Positions 59,037 to 64,000 of a DNA stretch of 64,000 nt are shown one piece after another. The stretch spans positions 1-64,000 of the forward strand of contig CAKPQH010000001.1 in the NCBI GenBank assembly GCA_934178475.1, in the 5' to 3' direction. A program made the position numbers and the translations under genes. The notes under the pieces were generated by a model that was not told the origin of the DNA, did not search any database, and saw only the letters and a list, made by a program, of their open reading frames with translations. The DNA is from an uncultured Clostridia bacterium (GTDB lineage: Bacteria > Bacillota > Clostridia > TANB77 > CAG-508). Position 1 is the first letter of the stretch. Each line of letters opens with the position of its first letter.

Positions 59037-60256
59037 TTACCATACTCTCCTAATATATCTACAAAATTATCTATTATATATCTAACTTGTTCATCCGTAA
59101 GTAAAGTATATAATGGAAGTGTTATTTCTTCTTTATAAAAATTATAACTATTTGGATAATCTTTTATATCAAATCCTAAATTTTTATATGCTGTAAGCAT
59201 TGGTAATGGCTTATAATGTACGTTGGTTGCAATGCCTCTTTCTGCCATTTTTATTATTATTTCATTTCTTGTTTTTTCATCAATTCCTTCTACTCTAGTT
59301 ATAAATAGATGCCCTGAGGATTTTGAATTCGTCTTTTCCTCTTCATGTTTTAACACTTTTACTTGATGTCCTTTTAATTTTTCTTCATATTTTTTTATTA
59401 TTGCTTGTCTTCTTTTTAGCATTCCTGGATATCTTTTTATTTGTGCAAGTCCAATTCCGGCCATTATATCTGTCATATTGCATTTATAAGCTGGCTCTAC
59501 TATGTCATATTCCCAAGCACCTAACTTATTCTTATGTAATGCATCTTTTGTCTGTCCATGTAATGATAATAATTGATATCTCCTGTAAATTTCATCATTA
59601 TCAAGTTTATCATTTTTCTTCCAAGTAACAGCTCCACCTTCTGCTGTTGTTAAATTTTTTACAGCATGAAATGAGAAACATGTAAAGTCCGCATATTCTC
59701 CTGCCATTTTGCCATTTTTCATTGCTCCTATCGCATGTGAACTATCTGCCATTACAACTACTCTTCCAAATTTTTGTTGTATTTTATTATTAGCTTTAAA
59801 CATGTTCTTTTTACTATCAACAATTTCTTGAATCCTATCATAATCGCACATCACTCCACCAATATCAACAGGAATAATGACTTTTGTCTTTTCTGTTATT
59901 GCATTTGATAATTTATCATAATCCATTTCGAAACTATCTTTTTGAATATCAACAATAACTGGTTTAGCTCCAACATGGCATATAACACTACAAGAAGCAG
60001 TGTATGTATATGCTGTTGTTATCACTTCATCTCCTGGTCCAACACCTAATAATCTTAATGTCATTTCCATAGCAGCAGTAGATGAATTCAAACATACCGT
60101 TTTTTCTGTATTACATAATTTAGATATTTCCTGTTCAAATAATTTGGTTCTAGGTCCTGTTGTTATCCATCCTTTTCTTAAAACATCAACTACTTCATTT
60201 ATTTCACATTCTCCAATGTCTGGGGGCGAAAATGGTATATTCATTTTGGTACTCAT
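59033..60256 (-). CDS. DegT/DnrJ/EryC1 aminotransferase (PglE/WecE-like)
   Basis: 407 residues, PLP-dependent. IPFSPPDIGECEINEVVDVL start, ITTAYTYTASCSVICHVGAK, and the PLP Lys in FSFHAVKNLTTAEGG are present. NVHYKPLPML near the end is typical. It transfers an amino group to a UDP-4-keto-6-deoxy sugar. Directly after a CapD/PglF-type dehydratase, it should make a UDP-2-acetamido-4-amino-2,4,6-trideoxyhexose. No PglD-type acetyltransferase is in the operon. Confidence 0.9.
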   Translation of the reverse strand: MSTKMNIPFSPPDIGECEINEVVDVLRKGWITTGPRTKLFEQEISKLCNTEKTVCLNSSTAAMEMTLRLLGVGPGDEVITTAYTYTASCSVICHVGAKPVIVDIQKDSFEMDYDKLSNAITEKTKVIIPVDIGGVMCDYDRIQEIVDSKKNMFKANNKIQQKFGRVVVMADSSHAIGAMKNGKMAGEYADFTCFSFHAVKNLTTAEGGAVTWKKNDKLDNDEIYRRYQLLSLHGQTKDALHKNKLGAWEYDIVEPAYKCNMTDIMAGIGLAQIKRYPGMLKRRQAIIKKYEEKLKGHQVKVLKHEEEKTNSKSSGHLFITRVEGIDEKTRNEIIIKMAERGIATNVHYKPLPMLTAYKNLGFDIKDYPNSYNFYKEEITLPLYTLLTDEQVRYIIDNFVDILGEYGK

Positions 60257-60272
60257 AAAACTACTCCTATCT

Positions 60273-62174
60273 CTACTTTATCTTAATTAATCTTTTTGTA
60301 TTTACAACTTCTGGATCTTTATAAGTTGATACTATACTTTTCATAGCTTCTTTTATTCTATCTTTAGAAAAATCATCATCATACTCAAGCGACCTTAAAA
60401 TATTTAATTTACATTCCAGTTCTTCCATTTCCATATTTACAGGTTTAGAAATAAATATTTTATCATGCTTAGTTGATGTCAACCCCTCTTCAGACATTAG
60501 CAATTCTTCATATAATTTTTCTCCAGGACGTAATCCTGTAAATTCTATCTGCATATCAACACCAGGTTCATATCCAGATAATCTTATTAAGCTAACTGCT
60601 AAATCATAAATCTTAACAGGTTCTCCCATATCAAGCACAAATATCTCTCCACCATTTGCATATGTAACAGCTTGAAGAATTAATCCTACTGCTTCCGGAA
60701 TTGTCATAAAAAATCTCGTTATATCTTTATGTGTAACCGTAACAGGTCCGCCATTAGCCATTTGTTTTTTAAATAACGGTATTACTGATCCATTACTTCC
60801 AAGAACATTTCCAAACCTTACAGCAGCATATTCTGTATTACTTATTTTGTTCTTTGCCTGCACTATCATCTCACATACTCTTTTTGATGCTCCCATTACA
60901 TTAGTCGGATTTACAGCTTTATCTGTTGAAATCAATACAAATTTATCTGCTTTATATTTATCAGCACTATTCACTACGTTATATGTCCCAAATATATTAT
61001 TTTTAATAGCTTCTAACGGATTTTCTTCCATTAAAGGCACATGTTTATGTGCTGCCGCATGAAATACAATAGAAGGTTTAAAATCCCTAAAAACTTCATC
61101 AATACGTTTTTTATCTCTTACACTTGCCACTACAGCTTCTATTTTAGCTTTAGGATACAATGACTTTAATTCCAATTCTATATCATATAAATTGTTTTCA
61201 TAAATATCAAGTATTATTAATTTTTTAGGTGAATATTGCATTACTTGTCTGCAAAGTTCAGATCCAATTGATCCTCCACCTCCAGTTACTAATACTATTT
61301 TGTCTTTTATTAAACTTGAAATATTTTTATTATCTAATTTAATTGCATCTCTCCCTAATAAATCTTCTATTTCAACATCTCTTAAACTTTTTATTGCTCC
61401 TTGTTTTTCTATCAACTCTTCTGTTGTAGGAAGCACTCTTGTCTTTATTCCTGTAGATTGACAAATTTCAATAATATTTTTTCTTGAAATTGGTGTTATT
61501 CTATTTATTGCAAAAAATATTAATTCTATATTCTTTATTTTTACAATTTCTGGTATATCATATCTTGTACCAATTACAGGAACTCCTAAAATTGAATGAT
61601 TTAATTTATTTGTATTATCATCTATAATTCCAATAATATTATATTTATCTTTCATCGAATTTTTTATAGCTATTATTATTTCCCTTGCACCCATTCCTGC
61701 ACCAATAATAAGTAATCTTTTTTGTTCTTTAGACAAAACATCTTCATCAAATTTTTTTCTATTGATTATAGCTAATCTTCTTGAAAGAATAGACCTTCCC
61801 GCTAATCTATACATTACAAACATGCCTGCAATAAAAATTCCTGCTAATGTATTTATTCTAATTCCCATATATTCTAATTTTAATATGTAACTTAATATGC
61901 TCATCACAATTACTGATAAAAAACATGAAAACATATACTTAATATAATCTTTTCCAATTTCATATCTAAGCATATTTTTATACATTTGAAATATATTTAA
62001 AAATAATTCATATACACATACAGCTATTAAAATTTCTTTGCTTAAGTTAATTAAATCATCTATCTTTAAATTCATAAAAAATATAGCAAAAAAATAACTA
62101 GCAATAACAATGCAAATATCCGCAACAACAAGTACTGAATGTCTATATTTTTTGAATAATTCTATAAATTTCAT
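60273..62174 (-). CDS. membrane UDP-GlcNAc 4,6-dehydratase/epimerase (CapD/PglF/EpsC-like)
   Basis: 633 residues from ATG at 62172-62174, behind GAGGGG. Upstream in-frame codons lack an SD. Four N-terminal TM segments (about 12-130) precede a CoA-binding-like Rossmann domain (IIGAGMGAREI) and the SDR domain (VTGGGGSIGSELCRQVM, TDKAVNPTNVMGASKR with catalytic Thr-Asp-Lys and Met-x3-Lys). The two-domain PglF form makes UDP-4-keto-6-deoxy-HexNAc. It is the first biosynthetic enzyme gene after the LCP gene. Confidence 0.92.
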   Translation of the reverse strand: MKFIELFKKYRHSVLVVADICIVIASYFFAIFFMNLKIDDLINLSKEILIAVCVYELFLNIFQMYKNMLRYEIGKDYIKYMFSCFLSVIVMSILSYILKLEYMGIRINTLAGIFIAGMFVMYRLAGRSILSRRLAIINRKKFDEDVLSKEQKRLLIIGAGMGAREIIIAIKNSMKDKYNIIGIIDDNTNKLNHSILGVPVIGTRYDIPEIVKIKNIELIFFAINRITPISRKNIIEICQSTGIKTRVLPTTEELIEKQGAIKSLRDVEIEDLLGRDAIKLDNKNISSLIKDKIVLVTGGGGSIGSELCRQVMQYSPKKLIILDIYENNLYDIELELKSLYPKAKIEAVVASVRDKKRIDEVFRDFKPSIVFHAAAHKHVPLMEENPLEAIKNNIFGTYNVVNSADKYKADKFVLISTDKAVNPTNVMGASKRVCEMIVQAKNKISNTEYAAVRFGNVLGSNGSVIPLFKKQMANGGPVTVTHKDITRFFMTIPEAVGLILQAVTYANGGEIFVLDMGEPVKIYDLAVSLIRLSGYEPGVDMQIEFTGLRPGEKLYEELLMSEEGLTSTKHDKIFISKPVNMEMEELECKLNILRSLEYDDDFSKDRIKEAMKSIVSTYKDPEVVNTKRLIKIK

Positions 62175-62263
62175 GTAACTACAACCCCTCAAAAACAATC
62201 TCCCGCATATTGTATACCATATTCCTTCTAAATTCAACCCTAATTGACATTTTTTTACAAAAA

Positions 62264-62290
62264 AACTTAAGGAACGACGTTCCCTAAGTT
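62264..62290 (-). terminator. hairpin between the LCP and dehydratase genes
   Basis: AACTTAAGGAAC / GTTCCCTAAGTT (11 of 12 pairs, 3-base loop), followed by T7 on the minus strand. It starts 14 bases after the LCP stop and would let only part of transcription continue into the capsule genes, or end an independent LCP transcript. Confidence 0.8.
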
Positions 62291-62304
62291 AATCCGTTTT
62301 TTAT

Positions 62305-63402
62305 TTAATTCTTATACCCTGTTTTCTTAACAATGCTATCACTTATTGTCTTTATTTTTGTTGGTACTGTATAGTCACTTTCTCCAAAAAGTTCTCTATG
62401 TAGCCTTTGAACATTACTCTCTAATGTTACAGGTACTCCATACCATCTATCTAATGTAATGCCTTTTGTTTCATATGGCCATCCGATACTATCAGTTATC
62501 TTAAAATTTGCTACACTTGGAAGTAATTTCAAAATATCTCCTGAAGTTACATTTGTATATACTTTAGGTAGCATAAAATCTACAAAACTATTTAGCTCTC
62601 CTACACTTTTTGTTTTTAATTTCTTCGTCATAGCTTCAATTACATTTCTCATTCTCTCTGTTCTTTTATAATCTCCACCTGCTGTATATCTAACTCTTGA
62701 ATATGCAACTGCTTGTACACCATTTACTGTTTGGGTTCCTGTTTTTGTAAGTTTTGCATTTGATTTTCCAGTAACACTTGCTGTCTCATCTATACATGCA
62801 TTTACCTGTTTTAGTTCCTCATTTGATTCGATATTTAAAGTAACTCCACCTAATTTATCAACTGCTTCTGCAACAGAATCAAAATTAACCGTAACAAATT
62901 CCTTTATATTCAAATCTAAATTTGTATTTAAAGTCTTTACCGCAAGTTGTGCTGAACCGTAAGAATATGCATGTGTTATTTTATCCAATCCATGTCCATC
63001 TATCTGAACATATGAGTCTCTGTATACAGAAATAAGTCTAACATCTTTAGTTTTATTATTTATACTAGCAATAATTATACAATCACTTCTATTTCCTTTT
63101 TCTAAATTATTACTTCTACTGTCTACACCAAATAAAGCAATATTACGATATCCAGATAAACTCTCTTCTGTTTCTTTATCAATACCTAATTCTTCTTTAT
63201 TTAATTCTACCTTTTGCATTTTTCCAAATTTATCATTTAAAAACCAAATAGCTCCTCCTGAACTTATTCCTAATAATATAATTATAATTACTAATAATAT
63301 CAAAAAGAATTTAGCAACTTTTGATTTTTTCTTTTTTTCTTTACTTTTTTTATTCCTTGTTTTCACTTCTACATCTTCATCTGAATAGTGCTTTCCTGCC
63401 AT
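62305..63402 (-). CDS. LytR-CpsA-Psr (LCP) family cell-wall polymer ligase
   Basis: 365 residues. A Lys-rich cytosolic tail (1-28), a TM segment (about 29-53, FFLILLVIIIILLGISSGG) and an extracellular LCP domain with FGVDSRSNNLEKGNRSDCII, SVYRDSYVQIDGHG and the Arg-rich RVRYTAGGDYKRTERMRNVI. These Asp/Arg residues bind the pyrophosphate of the lipid-linked polymer. It attaches capsule or secondary wall polymer to peptidoglycan. At the head of the capsule operon it is the likely ligase for its product. Confidence 0.92.
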   Translation of the reverse strand: MAGKHYSDEDVEVKTRNKKSKEKKKKSKVAKFFLILLVIIIILLGISSGGAIWFLNDKFGKMQKVELNKEELGIDKETEESLSGYRNIALFGVDSRSNNLEKGNRSDCIIIASINNKTKDVRLISVYRDSYVQIDGHGLDKITHAYSYGSAQLAVKTLNTNLDLNIKEFVTVNFDSVAEAVDKLGGVTLNIESNEELKQVNACIDETASVTGKSNAKLTKTGTQTVNGVQAVAYSRVRYTAGGDYKRTERMRNVIEAMTKKLKTKSVGELNSFVDFMLPKVYTNVTSGDILKLLPSVANFKITDSIGWPYETKGITLDRWYGVPVTLESNVQRLHRELFGESDYTVPTKIKTISDSIVKKTGYKN

Positions 63403-63460
63403 ATTTCATTCCTCCATTTATTTTTTATATTTTAAAATTATATTTTCAACTACAATAAAC

Positions 63461-63489
63461 ATTTTACCACTTCAATTATATATTGTCCA
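63461..63489 (-). promoter_or_regulatory. promoter of the LCP/capsule operon
   Basis: TGGACA (63484-63489), 17-base spacer, TAAAAT (63461-63466) with an extended TGG. The start codon is about 60 bases downstream, behind TGGAGG. Confidence 0.65.
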
Positions 63490-63614
63490 GTCAAACAATA
63501 ATTTTTTATCAATCTTATTTATCTCCTAATTATGCTAACCGTTCTATTAAACATAAAAAAACTTATATAAAAACATTTCTGTCATTATATAAGTTTCTAC
63601 TTTTATTGTCTTTA

Positions 63615-64000
63615 TTAAATCCATTCTCCATATTTCTTTATATAAATCTTCTTTGCAAACATAGCAACAATACAATAAAGGAATGTAGTTCCAAAAATTA
63701 TTATAATTTCTTTTAACGGAATTGCTACTAATCCAATAAATTTGCCAAGAGGTGTAATTGGTACAATAAGCGCTAATAAACAAATTATAATTGTAGACAA
63801 ATACACTGGTTTACTTGCATGACTTTCTTTAAATGGTCTTTTACTTGTTCTAATTATATGCATTCCTACTAAATTAGAAATAATTGTGTATGAGAACCAA
63901 ACTGTTTGGAATAAAGCAGGTACCCTTACTTTCGCCACAAACCATAGTGACGCAAAAACAATCATATCAAACACTGAACTAAGTGGTCCCATAAATAACA
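63615..64000 (-). CDS. mgtA: MgtA-type Mg2+-transporting P-ATPase, C-terminal part (cut by the window edge)
   Basis: The last 128 or so codons of a P-type ATPase run to the window edge without a start. LFMGPLSSVFDMIVFASLW, FQTVWFSYTIISNLVGMHIIRTSKRPF (outlined) and the ending KKYGEWI match the last transmembrane helices of MgtA/MgtB (usually about 900 residues). It imports Mg2+. The kinase and actuator domains lie outside the window. About 210 bases separate it from the LCP start. Confidence 0.9.
   Translation of the reverse strand, partial: LFMGPLSSVFDMIVFASLWFVAKVRVPALFQTVWFSYTIISNLVGMHIIRTSKRPFKESHASKPVYLSTIIICLLALIVPITPLGKFIGLVAIPLKEIIIIFGTTFLYCIVAMFAKKIYIKKYGEWI

Noticed and set aside
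63547..63783. 78-codon minus-strand ORF at the window end
   Set aside because: Out of frame with the MgtA C-terminus, which is supported by family motifs.

Overview
The window is very AT-rich, gene-dense DNA of a low-GC Gram-positive bacterium. Purine-rich Shine-Dalgarno (SD) sites and TTGACA/TATAAT promoters are everywhere. A spore photoproduct lyase gene (splB) points to an endospore-forming Clostridia lineage, and the anaerobic pyruvate formate-lyase pair and short prepilin-like surface protein fit an uncultured gut Clostridia. The taxonomic call is inference. Most genes lie on the minus strand, with plus-strand islands at 18.4-19.8, 23.3, 24.5, 34-41 and 45.9 kb, so no replication origin or terminus is suggested. 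I see no rRNA, CRISPR, prophage or intact IS.

Layout. 0-7.2 kb: housekeeping genes (trmL, lepA, flavodoxin-like, rhodanese, splB, ZIP transporter, transglycosylase, ITPase-like) and a cluster of DnaA-box-like sites near 4 kb. 7.4-13.8 kb: a five-gene operon with its own promoter and terminator, encoding a membrane-anchored solute-binding/von Willebrand factor A (VWA) fusion, XpaC, a second solute-binding protein, TelA and a CbxX/SpoVK-type AAA+ ATPase. This is the most system-like accessory locus. 13.9-18.4 kb: a Ca2+-type P-ATPase and a prepilin-like surface protein whose leader holds a short ORF built on a (GA)11 tract and then a terminator. 18.4-24.4 kb: Nudix/pyrophosphatase/GNAT genes, two flavoproteins and YitT. 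24.5-27.5 kb: an unrecognised gene, then a P-loop kinase plus three GNAT genes (one frameshifted) behind an attenuator-like leader. 27.6-33.9 kb: SSB, tsf, rpsB, rlmB and unknown exported proteins. 34-37.5 kb: an unrecognised helix-turn-helix (HTH)/coiled-coil pair, then a zinc-ribbon protein and a zinc-ribbon PrsW-like protease. 37.8-41 kb: tRNA-Gly and pflB-pflA. 41-48.6 kb: a minus-strand operon (WG-repeat protein, unknown membrane protein, acpS, tatD, HAM1-like), a radical SAM gene, a gene fossil, an RNA m5C methyltransferase and VanZ. 48.7-63.4 kb: a complete-looking Wzx/Wzy capsule or exopolysaccharide operon headed by an LCP ligase. The window ends inside an MgtA-type P-ATPase.

Three near-perfect palindromes (3.35, 19.8 and 41.05 kb) share one design but differ at stem positions that change together in both arms. 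Four genes look broken or have displaced starts (near 0.1, 12.1, 26.05 and 46.9 kb). At least some of these could be assembly indels.
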